Under the pieces are notes generated by a model. It was not told the origin of the DNA. It saw nothing but the letters and a program-made list of their open reading frames with translations, and did no database searches. From NCBI RefSeq assembly GCF_002865645.1, contig NW_020194518.1:929463-993462 (forward strand): a DNA stretch of 64,000 bases, given 5' to 3'. How positions within the stretch are numbered: position 1 is the stretch's first letter; each line of letters starts with the position of its first letter. The DNA comes from Hyaloscypha bicolor E. Lineage: Eukaryota; Ascomycota; Leotiomycetes; Helotiales; Hyaloscyphaceae. Below, one piece after another: positions 26,399 to 39,082 of this stretch. The translations under genes were made by a program, and so were the position numbers.

Positions 26399-26695
26399 TA
26401 TTAGTTTACTAGGAATATATAATACTATTATATAGGTATAGAAGTACTATTTATATAAGGTTAGTAAAGTTATTATTTAGAAGTAAGAATTATAGTATTA
26501 TAATATTAATATGCGATTCCTAAATTTACTAAGCCTAAAGGAGTCTAGTTTACTAGTCAAGTTACTAATAGGATATAAGGTTATATAACTATATCCCGTA
26601 TCCCATATTTTATTACTTATATCCTATTACTCATATCCCGTATCCCGTATCCCGTAATTATATACGTGACTCCCAAAGAAATAATTATACTAATA
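26399..26695 (-). repeat. Copia-C 5' LTR
   Basis: 297 bp, the same length as the left LTR. Most differences are transitions, for example TCCCATATTTTAT versus TTTCATATCCTAT. Followed directly by the TTTAT duplication. Confidence 0.9.
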
Positions 26696-26700
26696 TTTAT

Positions 26701-29700
26701 AAATAAAATACTATATTTAGCTATTATTAAATCTTTAAATAAAAATACAAACTTAACTAGAACTTGCTTATAAAAACAAATTCTTTATTAGAAATTATAT
26801 TTATAAATATATTAAAGTCTTTAATAATATAATATATAAATAGTTTTACTAATTCAGAAACCGAAATCTCTTTAATAATCGGAATATATTATATTATTTT
26901 TATATATCTATTAATAATAATAAATATAAAATTATATATTTTATTATAAAACCTAGAAATAAATAGTTCTATAATAAAGTCTATAATAATTTCTTATTAT
27001 AGCTTAAAGAAAAAGGGAAATAAACTAAATATATTATATAATAAATATTTCTTTATTTTAATTTATTAATATATAAAACAAGTTCTAATATAGTTTTTTA
27101 TATTTTTTTTTATATTTTATTAAAAGTATTTTCTTTAGAGAATTTCTAGTATTTTACTAGTACTAAAATATTTACTTATAAAATTATTATAATTAGCTTA
27201 TACTAATTCTTTTTTAAGAACTAGCTTATTTAATATATAAATAGTATTTTAATATTTTAGTAATATAGATATATTAAATTCCTAAGTTTTAATAGTTCTA
27301 GTAGAAGTTCTTTTTAAAAACTATTTATATTACTAATATTATACTAATAAATTAAGCTCTTAATATTATAATAATAGTTTAAGTAATATCTTTTTATTTT
27401 TCTTATATACTATTTCGAATTCAGTTATTTATATAACTAGAATTTATAATATATACTATTTATAACTAGTTATACTAGTAATAAACTCAAATAATAGTAT
27501 TTTTTATATTATTTTATTATTAAAATAGTTTTTCTTTTTAGAATTTCTTAGTATTTTACTAATTAAAAAATATTTATTTCTTTTTTTTTAAGCCTTATAT
27601 TATAATATTATAGAAATAGTATAATATCTTATTATTATTATTTATAGAACTCTTTATTCTATATTTTATAACTTGTTATAAAATATAAATAATAAAGTAT
27701 TTTTATTTATATTTATTATAAAATCTAGCCTTCTTAATAGTCTATTAATAAAGTTATTATATTTCGACTAGTATTCTAAAATAAAATCGAAAATAGCTAG
27801 CTTTTTTATTTATTAATTATTTAGTTTTTTCTTAATTATAAAGTATTTTAAGTTATTATAATTTATTTTAATAATAATAATATACTAGATATATATTAGG
27901 TAATATTACTAAATATAAAATACTAGAATAATATCTAAGAATTTAGAATTATATATTTTATATCTGTTTTTAATTATAGTTATTTTCTTTAAATAAAAAG
28001 TAATAGAATATTATCTGGCTTCTATTCTTTTATTAAAGAATTAGAAAATTATATTTATAATTATAAATCCTGAAATATTTATTTTTATATAAATCTTTAA
28101 AGCTAGATTAAAATAATAAAGAATTAATATTATTATAAATATAATTTATAGCTTTTTAAAAGCCTTATTTACCTTATTTATCTAATTAAAATAATATTAT
28201 AGATTTCTACTAGTTTTTAATAAATTAATTAACTTTTTTATTACTTTAAAATATTTATAAATAAATCTCTAGTAAAAGTTAATAAAATCTAGAAATATTT
28301 AAACTTTTCGGATATTATTTTTTAAAGCTAGCTATTTCCTAATAGCTATAACCTGGCTAATTTCTATTTCTATATTATCTAAACTAATTATAAATTCCAG
28401 AAACTTTACTTTTTCTATATTAAATTTATATTTTACTAAGTTTATAAAGAATTAGTATTATTATAATTATTTAAATATATATTAAATTATTATTATATAT
28501 TATTTTGGGTTCTTGAAATAAATTAAAATATTATTTAAATAAACTATATAAATAATATTTATAAGGCCTATTATATATAATTAATATATATCTAAAATAT
28601 TACTAGAATATTAAATAATTTAAAAAATATAATATAATATTTAAAATATTTATAAAATATTTATTATTTTTCTATATTTATAACTAATAATAAGTATTTT
28701 TCAAATCTAGCTTTATATATATCTTTATTCTATAAAGCCTATCTATTATTTTACTAATAAATAATAATAATATTCGGTTCTTAATAATAATTTTATTTAG
28801 ATTCTAGTAATTAATATATAAATATAAGCTATTTTCTTTTTTTAGAATAAATATAATTAGAATATTAGCTAGGCTAATAAAATAATAGATCTATTTCTTC
28901 TCTAAGCTAGTATTAAAATATTCTTAAAAGATTTTAAGTTTTCTTTTTAATAAAGTATATATAGAATTATATAATACTTTATTATATAATAATAGTAATA
29001 ATTCTTTAATTATTTATTATAAAATAGGTAATTAATAGAAAAATATATATTTTATATTTTATTATTTTAGTAAACTTTCTAGTATTTAAAACTTTAATTT
29101 TTTATAATTAAATCTAGTATTTCTATATTATTTCTCTAAAGAAAATTAGAGAATTAATCTAATAAAGCTATAAGAATTCAAGTATTATATTAATATAATT
29201 AAAATTAAAATTATATAATATAAAATATATATTAGTCTTTTTTTAGTTTTCTAATATATTTTTAATAATAATTCCAAAATATAATTTTTATAAAAATAGA
29301 ATTTTCTTTTCTTTAATAAAAATAAGGAAATTACTTTTAATATTAATAGAATATTTATATTTAAAGCTAATTTTCTCTTTATATAATTAGTTTCTATATT
29401 CGAATTAATTAATATTCTAATTCTTTATTTATCTTTTTTTATTTTAATAGTAATCTTAATTATTATCCTTGTTTTAAGAGCTTTACTTTTTATAATATAA
29501 ATATAATTATTATAAAATATATTTATTTTCTAGCTTCTTTAGTTTTAGATACTTATATATTTTATAATTAGACTTATTATAGTTATAATAAGTTAGTTTC
29601 TTTTAATTTAGGTAAATAATAATATAATAACTTTTTTTCTAATAAATAAAATAAATTATATCCGGTTTTATAAATTCTAATATAGGTACTATATTAGATT

Positions 29701-30666
29701 TTATTATTATGCCTTTATTATTTCGATTTTATAATTCTTATAATAGAAATATATTTATTTTTTATTTTATTTTATTATTTTCTTTCTCTTTTTTTATTTT
29801 ATTATTTTTATTATTTTATTATTAACTTATTATTATATTTCTATTAAATAGATAAATTTAAATTATTTTTAATTCTTATAGCTATAAAGATAAGCTTTTC
29901 TCTTTTTTATAAAGTATTTCTTTAATAATTAATCTTATTTCAAATCTTTTATTTTAAATTACTAAATAAATTATTTTATTCTTATAGTAAACCCGTAGAT
30001 TTTAAGTTATTTAATAAACTATTTAAATAAAATATAAAGCTTTAGATATTTTAGCCTAGTTATTATTTAATATTTTTAAATTTAGTAAAAATATTATTAT
30101 TATAATTTTCTGAATTTAAGATAAAATTCTTTATAAACTTAATAAAGGTTTTCTAATTCGTAATATTAATATTTACTCATTACTTCTTATATTTTTAGAT
30201 ATCTCTAGCTATATTTTTAAAACAGGAAATATAATATATAACTTTTATTATATTAGTAATTCAGGTAATTTTATTATTTTTATATTATTTTAATTTTATT
30301 TAATAAAAGAAGTTCTGGGCTTCTTTAATACTTTTTTTCTAATAAGTAAATAGTTCTCGGGTTTTTAGAGTTTTCTAAATTAAGAATATTACTAGAAATA
30401 TAATAGATTTTATATTAGATATCTAAATATTTTTAAGATAATAAATCTAAGCTTTTAGCTTTTCTAGATTCTTTCTTTATTATATTTCTGCTTCTAACTT
30501 AGTAATATAATAGTAAGCTAATACTAATTTCTTTATTATTATTATTTTATTAGCTAGTTCTAGAAATATCTGAATTTTGCTTTCTTTTTCTAATTAGGTA
30601 ATATAAAGAGTATTTAACTAGATACTTTCTTGGATATCTAACTAGATTATTCTAGTAATAGTAAAG
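26701..30666 (-). pseudogene. Gypsy-D gag, protease, RT and integrase start, RIP-degraded
   Basis: RT catalytic box on the minus strand near 28545-28520 reads VYLNNILIYF, the same text as Gypsy-B at 42642. The stretch from integrase to gag runs left to right in reverse. The Copia-C and Gypsy-E insertions bound it on either side. Confidence 0.8.
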
Positions 30667-30671
30667 ATACT

Positions 30672-30969
30672 TGTAATATATATAAGGTCGCACGTGACTT
30701 AAAGGCATATAACGAACTTTGAATATTACGAGTATTAATTAGGGAGATTAGAGGCCCTTTAACTTTATAACTAACTACTATTTATATTATAAGTATTAGG
30801 CTTATAAATTACTAATTATATATATATTATTAGGGCCTCCTATTTAGAGGGGGCTTTCTTAAACCTTATAGGAGAAATAGAGATTAGTTCTATATTGAAT
30901 TTAATACTATGGTTTTATAACTTACTAATTTATTCTATTATCTTATTATTTACTAATAAATATCTTATA
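30672..30969 (+). repeat. Gypsy-E 5' LTR
   Basis: 298 bp, starting TGTAATATAT and ending ATCTTATA. It keeps GCACGTGACTT at 30690-30700, where the 3' copy reads GCACGTAACTT. Confidence 0.9.
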
Positions 30970-30999
30970 AACTAATCTCTTAACTCTTAAAAGAAATAG

Positions 31000-33900
31000 T
31001 TTAATAAGTAATTATATCTCGAAATCTGCGAAATATATAATTTCTCGCCGGAGCTATTTCTATAAAGAAAGTCGACTAGATTAACTCTAATATAAGTAAT
31101 AGTAAAGGCTTGTCTAATACTTTTAATAGGGCCTTTTAGGAGCCTTTGAAAGCTAGTAATAATAATAGAAATAATTCTAGTAATAATTAAGATACCGAAA
31201 TTAATATCCAAGTTACTATTACCTAAGCTATAAAATAGAGCTTATATACTAAAGTTAAAGCGCTTTAATAAAAGCAAGAATTAGTAGATATAATTAACTA
31301 ATATATTCTATAATTAGAGTAATATAAGAGTATTCTCAGGAATATCTTATAATTTACTATATCTTATAAAAACTCTATTTATAAGTTTATTTTATTTTCC
31401 TTAGTAATTCCTATTAGGGAACTTCCTAAAATGGGGTTAGAACTTATTCTTTTTCCTAATATAGTAAGCTTTAAAAGTAATCTCGATATTATTTATTAGG
31501 AGCCACTATATAATATCCTGAAGATATATTTAGACTAAAAGAAGCTTTTTAAAGTCCGGATACCTGACTTATATTATAGAAAGTTCCTTAAGAAATAGAA
31601 AATATTTATGTTTTTCTAAGAAGTAGTTTTTAGGACCTAATCTTGAACTTATAATAAATACTTTTCTAGAATTAACTTTACTATAAGTATTTTTTAGGAA
31701 CGAACCTTATAATACTTGAGAGGCTATAATAAAGTAAAGCCTATTATTATATAAGGTCTATTAAGAGTAATTTAAGGCCTATTTGGCTAATATATTTTAA
31801 GTATCTTAAATCCGTTAATAAGATACTTTTAAGGAGCTCCGAGATCTTTATTAGAAGAATAGTAAGATAGTTACTAAGTTATATATTCAGATAATTAGTC
31901 TCGAAATTAATTAGAACCTATATCCTAAAAGAGACCGGATCTAGACTCTTAATATTACTTTATCTAATTATAAGACTTATTAGATATTTGTATTTATTTT
32001 CTTAGGAAATAAGGTAATATTTATTTCTAAATAGCTTAAAAAAGCTCAGAAAGTAAAATATATTACTTACCCCAAATTAAGGAAAATAAAGACAGGGAAG
32101 TCTAATAAGAGTAATTCTATTTCTAAAAACTTTAATTTAGTGAATTCTAATTTATAAGGCTATTAAAAAAGAAAGAATAAGTTCCGAAAATTATATAAGA
32201 AATCCTTAGATAATACTTTGGCTTCTTTAAAGCCTTAATAAAATACTAGTTCTATTTTAGATATGATTTATTAGACTTATAAATAAAAAATACATTTCTT
32301 AGGAAATATAAAGTATTTCAAATATATTAAATAAGCTTAATAGAACTCTAATAAGGCCAAAACTATAAAAGAATTAAGATATTTATAAAAGCAGGTTAAT
32401 ATTATTATTATAAAGAAATACTTTAGAAAAGATTCTTTTAAGAAATAGAGAAAAAAGAAGGCCAAATCTTAAATATTAATAATTTTAGCTATAATAAAAA
32501 AGATATATTATTTTATATAACTATTTAAGTAAGATTAATATAGCCAGAAATAGATACCTTAAAAATATATAGCAGACTTAGTAATATTAGATTAGACTAT
32601 AACTTCCTTAATAATAATTAGATTTAAAGCCAGAGCTTTATTACCTTAGCTAAATATAACTAAGAATTTATAATCTTTTATAGAAATAGATTCAAGATCT
32701 ATTAAGCCTATAATTTTGAGATATTTATTATAGATAATTATAGTAAAATATATTTTTTAAGCTTCGGTTTTATAGATATAAGAATATTAGCTCTTATAGC
32801 CTTACTTTTAGTATAGAATTTTATAAAATAATTCTTATATAATATATAAATTATATTAAGAAATAATAAATATATATACTTATATAGCCTAATAATATTA
32901 AAATCCTAATACTAAAAGAATTTAGTAAGCTTAACTAGTATCCTAAATTAGTACCTTAAGTTTTATTCTTAACTAAAGGCAAATATAATTATCTTAGATA
33001 GTAGGCTTTATATATTTATAATAATTATTAGGTCTTTACTTTATTATATAGTTCTAGTAATACTAAATAGGAATTTTTAATATAGTAAATTAATATCTTC
33101 TAGAAAGAAGTCTTAGAAATATCTATTTATTTCCGGAATAATAAATATAAAGACTTTATTAATATAGATAATATGGTTCTATATAGGCCTTTATATAATT
33201 TATTAGAGACCTAACTAGAAGTATTATATCTGTATTTATAGAATATGTTTTATAAATATTAGATAAGGCCTAGTAAAAGCCTAATAGAAATATTTTTTCT
33301 TTTTATTCCTAAAAAGAATAAAGGGCTATATTTTTATATTAATTATTATAGACTTAATTAAATTATAATTAAGAATTAGTATCTGCTTTCTCTTATTAAT
33401 AAGACTCTTAACTAGCTCTAAAAAGCCAAGATCTTTATAAAGCTAGATCTTAAAAATATATATTATTAGATAAGAATTTATAAAGAATATAAATAAAAGA
33501 CGGCTTTTAGAACTTACTATAGCTATTTTAAATATTTTATAATACTTTTTGAACTAGCTAATATACTAGTTATATTTCAAGTATATATTAATATTATATT
33601 TATAGGATTTCTAGATTATTTTATAGTTATTTATTTAAATAATATTCTTATTTATTTCCGAAATAAAAATAAATACTATAATTATATTTACTAGATACTT
33701 ATTAGGCTATATAAAAATAACTTATTTTATAAACTTAATAAATACGAGTTTAATATTAAGGAAATTAAATTCTTGGGCTTTTTTATTAGAATAAAAAATA
33801 TTTATATAGATCCTAAATAAGTCTATAGTATTATTAAATAGCTAGAACCAGAATTATTTTATAATATTCAAGTATTTTTTAGATTTACTAATTTCTATTA

Positions 33901-36360
33901 CAGGTTTATTTACTATTACTTTCAGGTAATTATAGGCTTAATAGATCTTTTAAAAGAAATAGAAAAGGGCCAGAAATCCGGTTTCTTTATATAAATAAAT
34001 AAAGTAGCTAAAAGCTTTAAGACTTTAAAAAAAGCTTTTACTATAATACTTATTCTAGTCTATTTTGACTTTTTTAAGAAGATTTATATTAAAATTAATA
34101 TATTGAAATTCGTAATTACTAATATTATTTTATAATAAGTTAATTCTAGTAATAGCCCGAAAAAAATACTAGTATCTAATAATATTCTAGTTCCGGAAAC
34201 TTTCTAGAACCAAATATAATTATAATACTTATAATAGAGAGCTATTTATAATTATTAAAGCCTTTAAATATTAGTATTATTATCTTAAAGGATTTAGATT
34301 TATAATTGAAGTTATTATAGACTATAATAATTTCTAATATTTTATAGAAATAAAGTATTTAGAAAGCTATTAAATATATTAGATAATATATCTTATAATA
34401 TATAATTTTAATATTATTTATTATAGAGGCACCTTAAATCTAGTAAACGGATCTAGTAAAAGACCTAATTATAAAAAAGGTTCTATTAATATAACTTGGC
34501 TTCTAATCTTTTAAAATAAACTAAAAAAAGCTTTTATAATTATAATTTAAAGATTTTTATAAATATTTAAAGAGTTCTTTCTTTGAAATAAATATTATTT
34601 AATACTTATTATATTTATAATAGCTAAAAAGAAATATTTATTATAAGACAAGTAAATAAATTATCTTATAGATTTCTTAATTATAGAATTAGTTAAAAAG
34701 CAAGATATAGGAAGATATTTTAAAAGCTTTACTATTATAGCTAAGATAATAGGGGTATCTATAACCGTATTACTTAATAAAACTAAAGATTTCTTAGTTC
34801 CTCGAGTTTTTGAATTAGATAATTATAAATATCTAATTCCCTATATATAAATATATATAATTACTAAAAGAGCTATAGTACTAGCTCCTCTATCTAAATT
34901 CCTTCTAAATATTATCTAGATAGCTTAGAGAAATAATTCTTAATATTAGAATATTATAAAATAGAGGCTTAATAAGAAAGATATTAAAAGAAAAGAAATC
35001 TAGAAAAATAATTCGGACCTATTTAAGTACTATTTAAGAATTATTATATCTAATAATTCCGCTTTATATTAAGAAATTATAAAGCTTTATTATAATAACC
35101 TAATAGCCAGATATTATAAAATAAAAAAGACTCTCGAGCTTTTTAAAAGGTTCTAGTATTAGGAAAATATAGAAGAAAACATTTATAATTATTATTAAAA
35201 ATATAATATTTATTAGAGAATTAAAATAAAGAGGTATTTGCTATATAGTTTACTTAGTAATTTATTATAGCCTAAGAGATCCTAAAATAAGATTTCTATA
35301 AATTTTATTATAAATTTACTATTATATAAGAATTTAGTAAAAGGTCCCGATTTTAATATAATCTTTATAATTATTAACTAGTACTCTAAAATAGTAAGAT
35401 ATATTATATATTATAAGACTATTAATTTTCTAGAGCTTACTAAAATTATATAGAAATATGTTTTCTCGATTTTTAGCTCTTCTAATAGAATTATTTCCGA
35501 TTAAGAAATAGTATTTACTAGCTAGTTCTAATTTGCTTTTTATTTTTACTTAATATATAAATAGTATTTAAATATAGCTTATTATTCTTAAATAAATAAT
35601 TAGATAGAAAGGCAGAACTAGATTCTAGAATACTATCTAAAATATTATTATAATACTTAAAAAAAATAACTAGTTTAAGAAGTTATTTTTTATAGAATTT
35701 ATATATAATAACTCAAAATATTAGGTTTTATAAAATATATCTTTCTATATATATTATAAATACTATTCTTAATTTCTATAAAATCCTGAAAACAGGATTA
35801 TAGGAGAGGTACTAGCTATATATAAGAGGCTAGAAATCCTTAAAGCAAAATAGAAAAAGCTTAAGAATTTATAATATTATATATAAAATAACCGGGAAAT
35901 CTATTATAATAGGTACTAGTTAGCTAAATATTACTTTAAAGAAGCCTAAATAATACTATTAATAAAGAATATTAAACTTAAGATAAAGAAGCTTAAACCA
36001 AAATTTATAAATCTATTTAGGATTCTTAAATATATTAGTAATTTAGTATATAAATTAGAATTACTAAATATATATAATTATTTATATCTAACTTTCTATA
36101 TTTCTTTCCTTAAAAAGTATATAGTAAAAAAGAATTAGAAGCTATACTTATATTTTTTTTTAGAGAACTTCCGGAATTAGTAAATAATAATAAAGAATAA
36201 GAATAGGAAATAGAAGTTATTATTAATTACTAATAAGATAATAGAAATAAGAAGTAATAATATTTAATTAAATAGAAAGCCTAGTCTAAAGATTATAATA
36301 TCTAATTATTTATTTTCTCTAATCTTGAAAATTCTAAGGAACTTCTAAAATTATATAACT
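31000..36360 (+). pseudogene. Gypsy-E gag-pol with chromodomain, RIP-degraded
   Basis: Gag occupies about 31.0-32.6 kb. Protease-like text is near 32580-32760. RT spans about 33.3-33.8 kb, with YLNNILIYF at 33632-33658 (YLDDILIY expected). Integrase spans about 35.05-35.7 kb, with an H-x-x-x-H zinc-finger start (LLAGHYRIKKTLELF) and core text ISINFITNLPIS, RIISDQEIVFTS and NNQIERQN; the first core Asp reads Asn. A chromodomain-like stretch (EIEVIINY, then KKYLIK with stops at Trp/Gln sites) is near 36205-36350. Length and order match fungal chromoviruses. Confidence 0.85.
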
Positions 36361-38122
36361 AAAACTATAGCTTAAAATCCGAAATTATCTTTTAATAATC
36401 TTTTAAGATTAAAAAGAATTCTAGACTACTAAAAAAAAGGCTACTTAAAAGAAAGAGAAAACCTAAATAGTCAAGAAAAGGCCTAGAATAGTAATAGAAA
36501 TATTCTTTTCCTAGATTTTTTTATTTATAAAGATTTTCCAGGGTTTTATTAAAGCTTATAAGAATTATATTTAAATTATTAGAAAAAGATTTAGGATTAA
36601 GAAAAATTTATTATAGATAAACTAGCTATAAATATCTTAAATAAATAAACTCTAATTCTTATAAATTCCCAATTCTTAAAGCAAGAATACTAAATACTAG
36701 TTTTATTTAGAACTTAGTAAAGAATTAGCTAATACTTTCCGAAATCCGTTTATTTCTTAATAGGATATAGTTATACTATAATAATATTAGTATTAAGAAT
36801 ATTAAAAGAAGTAAATAAGGAACTTATAATAGCTATATATATTTTATAAAAGGCCTGAACTTCTAAAGTCAGGTCCTAAATAGTTATAAGTATTATATTA
36901 TTAGTATTTAAAATACTAGTAATAAACTACTTAGTAATCTTAATAATAAGCTTAGTAATAAGGTTAATATTTTAAAAGTAAATATTATAGTATTTCTTTA
37001 AGAAATTAGTAAATATCTAAATATATTAGAAAAAACTTATTTTAGGAATACTAATCCAAATAATATTATCTGCCTTATTAAGACGAGAAAAAGGATTTTA
37101 AAGCTTATTAATATTCTTTTAGTCTTTAAAAACCCAATTAATAATATTATTTTTATTAGTATAATACTATTTAAAATATACTTTAAGAAATTTCTTAAAG
37201 GTTATAATAATATCTTTCTAGAACTAGTAAGTCTCTAATAAGTAATAAGAAATCTGAAATTGTATTAGCTTTAATAAATATTAAAGCTAAAGAACTTACT
37301 AATATATAAGACTTAGAACTTTTATTATAATAGTTATAATTCTTTTTACTAGGTATTATAATATATAAAATAAAGAGATTAATAAGTAAATACCTGAAAT
37401 ATTTCAAGTATTTACTAGTAATAGGAAAGAAGGCTATAAGATTACTTTTATATTTATTATTATATAGATAGATAATAAAGCTAAAAGAAAATATTATAGA
37501 ATTAATTAAAAATAATTAAAAAAGACTTAAAGAAAAGCAGAAAAAGAAGCTAGAAAATAATAATAGAAAAAGTTATTATATATATAATTACTAGAAAAGA
37601 AGAAAGTATATAATAATATAAAGAGGTTCTTTTATAGAAATAGAGAACTACCTGAATTAACTACTAGTTTTCGTACTAGTTCTAATTAGAAATTAGTATA
37701 ACTAATTAATATATATTTCTAGGAGCCCGTAAATAATTTCTAGAACCTTAGAAATATTTATATAAGTTTCTTATATAAATATTTATTAAATTCTTTCTAT
37801 ATAGCTATTTAGATTATTCTAATATAAGATCTAATAAGTAATATTAATTTCGTAGAATAGTATCTTAGTACTTTGGATTAAGCTAATTAGAATACTTAGA
37901 TTCTAAACGAAATCGTAATTACTAGCTAGCTCTTATATCTGGGATATAATTACTCTTCCTTCTTACTTACTTAGCTCTAATCTAATTAGACGATTTTTAC
38001 GTCTATTATCTAGATTATATTAGTAAAACTATTTCTTAAGATATTAAAAGTTTATCTCGATTAAATAAATAATTAATTAAATATTTACTAGAATAGATTA
38101 ATAGATCTTGGGAACAAGATCC
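36361..38122 (+). pseudogene. Gypsy-E post-chromodomain region, unidentified
   Basis: About 1.76 kb separates the chromodomain from the purine tract, more than a gypsy element needs. Plus-strand reading gives long stretches with few stops; much of it is Asn/Ile/Leu-rich after mutation, and one part (about 37440-37620) is strongly Lys-rich and helix-like. No family is recognised. It could be an extra ORF of the element or a decayed older insertion. The short minus-strand open frame at 37195-37407 is taken as a shadow. Confidence 0.5.
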
Positions 38123-38136
38123 TAGAAGGGGGATAT
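38104..38136 (+). promoter_or_regulatory. Gypsy-E hairpin and polypurine tract
   Basis: GATCTTG-GGAA-CAAGATC forms a 7-bp stem with a 4-base loop, followed directly by AGAAGGGGGATA and then the 3' LTR. The purine run is the expected plus-strand primer; a function for the hairpin is not known. Confidence 0.65.
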
Positions 38137-38139
38137 AGT

Positions 38140-38437
38140 TATAATATATATAAAGTCGCACGTAACTTAAAGGCATATAATAAACCTCGGATATTACGGG
38201 TATTAATTAGGGAAATTAGAGGCCCTTTAACTTTATAACTAACTACTATTTATATTATAAGTATTAGGCTTATAAATTACTAATTATATATATATTATTA
38301 GGGCCTTCTATTTAGAGAAAGCTTTCTTGGATCTTATAGGAGAAATAGAAATTAGTTCTATACTAAATTTAATACTATAGTTTTACAACTTACTAATTTA
38401 TTCTATTGTCTTATTACCTACTAATAAATACCTTATA
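38140..38437 (+). repeat. Gypsy-E 3' LTR
   Basis: 298 bp, starting TATAATATAT (TG to TA) and ending ACCTTATA, followed directly by ATACT. Confidence 0.9.
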
Positions 38438-38537
38438 ATACTTCTTCTAGTTAATACTCTAGCTATTAATAGTTTTATTTATTAATAGCTTAACTATTTT
38501 ATAATAAACTACTTTCCGAAAGTTAGATTAATTAGAA

Positions 38538-38864
38538 TATAAAACATATAATAGTAGAATAATATATAAATAATTAAGATAAATAAGCTATAGAATAATA
38601 CTTATAAATATAACTAATTTCAAGAATTAATTCTAATAAAAGACTAATTAATATTCTTTTCTAAAGCTAGAAACATTTTCCTATATATTTCCTAATATTT
38701 AGCTAAGCCTATAAAGTACTTTATTTAATTAGGAAATATAATCTTATATAATTTATATAATTCTAATTATTTATATAATTTTAATTATAAGCTTTACCCG
38801 GAATAGGAAACTAGATCTATAATATCTAATACTTATTTATATACTATTATATATATCTATTTTA
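38538..38864 (-). repeat. Gypsy-D 5' LTR
   Basis: 327 bp, the same length as the LTR at 17914. Plus-strand start TATAAAACATATAATAGTAG aligns with TGTGAGGCACGTAATAGTAG at 50912. Its outer end is only 38 bp from the 5' LTR of Gypsy-B. Confidence 0.88.
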
Positions 38865-38902
38865 TAAATACTAAATATCTTTATTAAATACTTTTCTTAA
38901 AT
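38865..38902. repeat. Minisatellite remnant between two head-to-head elements
   Basis: Short words TAAATACTAAATATC and TTAAATACTTTTCTTAAAT match the array at 47218-47395 on the other side of Gypsy-B. The array was therefore probably the target of the Gypsy-B insertion. Confidence 0.65.
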
Positions 38903-38952
38903 TATAATAAATATATATAATAATATATAAATAGGTATTAGATATTATAAAT

Positions 38953-39082
38953 TATTATATTAAATGCGGTTATATTATAATATATTTAGATATTAGAGGA
39001 AGAGAAGTATAGCACGGATGGCCAGAGCTAAATATAGTATATATAGTCACGTGAGTGACTAGCCTGTAGTTACTATATAATA
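38953..39082. repeat. TRIM-like element, left LTR
   Basis: 130 bp. It differs from the right copy at seven positions by eye, all A/G or C/T changes. It contains GTCACGTGAGTGAC; the right copy reads GTTACGTGAGTAAC. Confidence 0.88.

Larger units (their letters stand above)
20380..26695 (-). mobile_element. Copia-C: complete Ty1/copia retrotransposon nested in Gypsy-D
   Basis: LTRs of exactly 297 bp at each end (20380-20676 and 26399-26695), with exact target duplications TTTAT at 20375-20379 and 26696-26700. Gypsy-D sequence continues across the insertion. Domains read right to left as gag, integrase, RT and RNase H. A related LTR lies at 59747-60040. The element postdates Gypsy-D and is itself mutated, although its LTRs keep more C and G than the surroundings. 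Confidence 0.93.
30672..38437 (+). mobile_element. Gypsy-E: complete 7.8-kb Ty3/gypsy chromovirus nested in Gypsy-D
   Basis: 298-bp LTRs at 30672-30969 and 38140-38437, with exact target duplications ATACT at 30667-30671 and 38438-38442. Internal order on the plus strand is gag, protease, RT, RNase H, integrase, chromodomain, then an extra 1.7-kb region. A purine tract (AGAAGGGGGATA, 38125-38136) sits before the 3' LTR. Inserted in Gypsy-D near its 5' end, in the opposite orientation. Confidence 0.93.
17914..38864 (-). mobile_element. Gypsy-D: Ty3/gypsy chromovirus split by two nested elements
   Basis: Identical-length 327-bp LTRs at 17914-18240 (3') and 38538-38864 (5') bound an element whose own sequence is about 6.86 kb after removing Copia-C and Gypsy-E with their target duplications. 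Its text resumes correctly across both insertions and matches the opposite-strand copy Gypsy-B. Reading order on the minus strand is gag (30.66-29.4 kb and 38.44-38.54 kb leader), protease, RT, integrase, chromodomain (about 19780-19640) and a 3' region. The flanks TATAT (left) and TAAAT (right) do not match exactly, so target-site evidence is weak. Confidence 0.85.

Noticed and set aside
30987..31211. 74-codon minus-strand frame at the start of Gypsy-E
   Set aside because: Antisense to Gypsy-E gag.
37195..37407. 70-codon minus-strand frame in Gypsy-E
   Set aside because: Antisense to the post-chromodomain region, with composition typical of mutated DNA.
17909..38869. Target duplication for Gypsy-D
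   Set aside because: Flanks read TATAT and TAAAT. One mismatch that is not a transition, in AT-only sequence, is not convincing.
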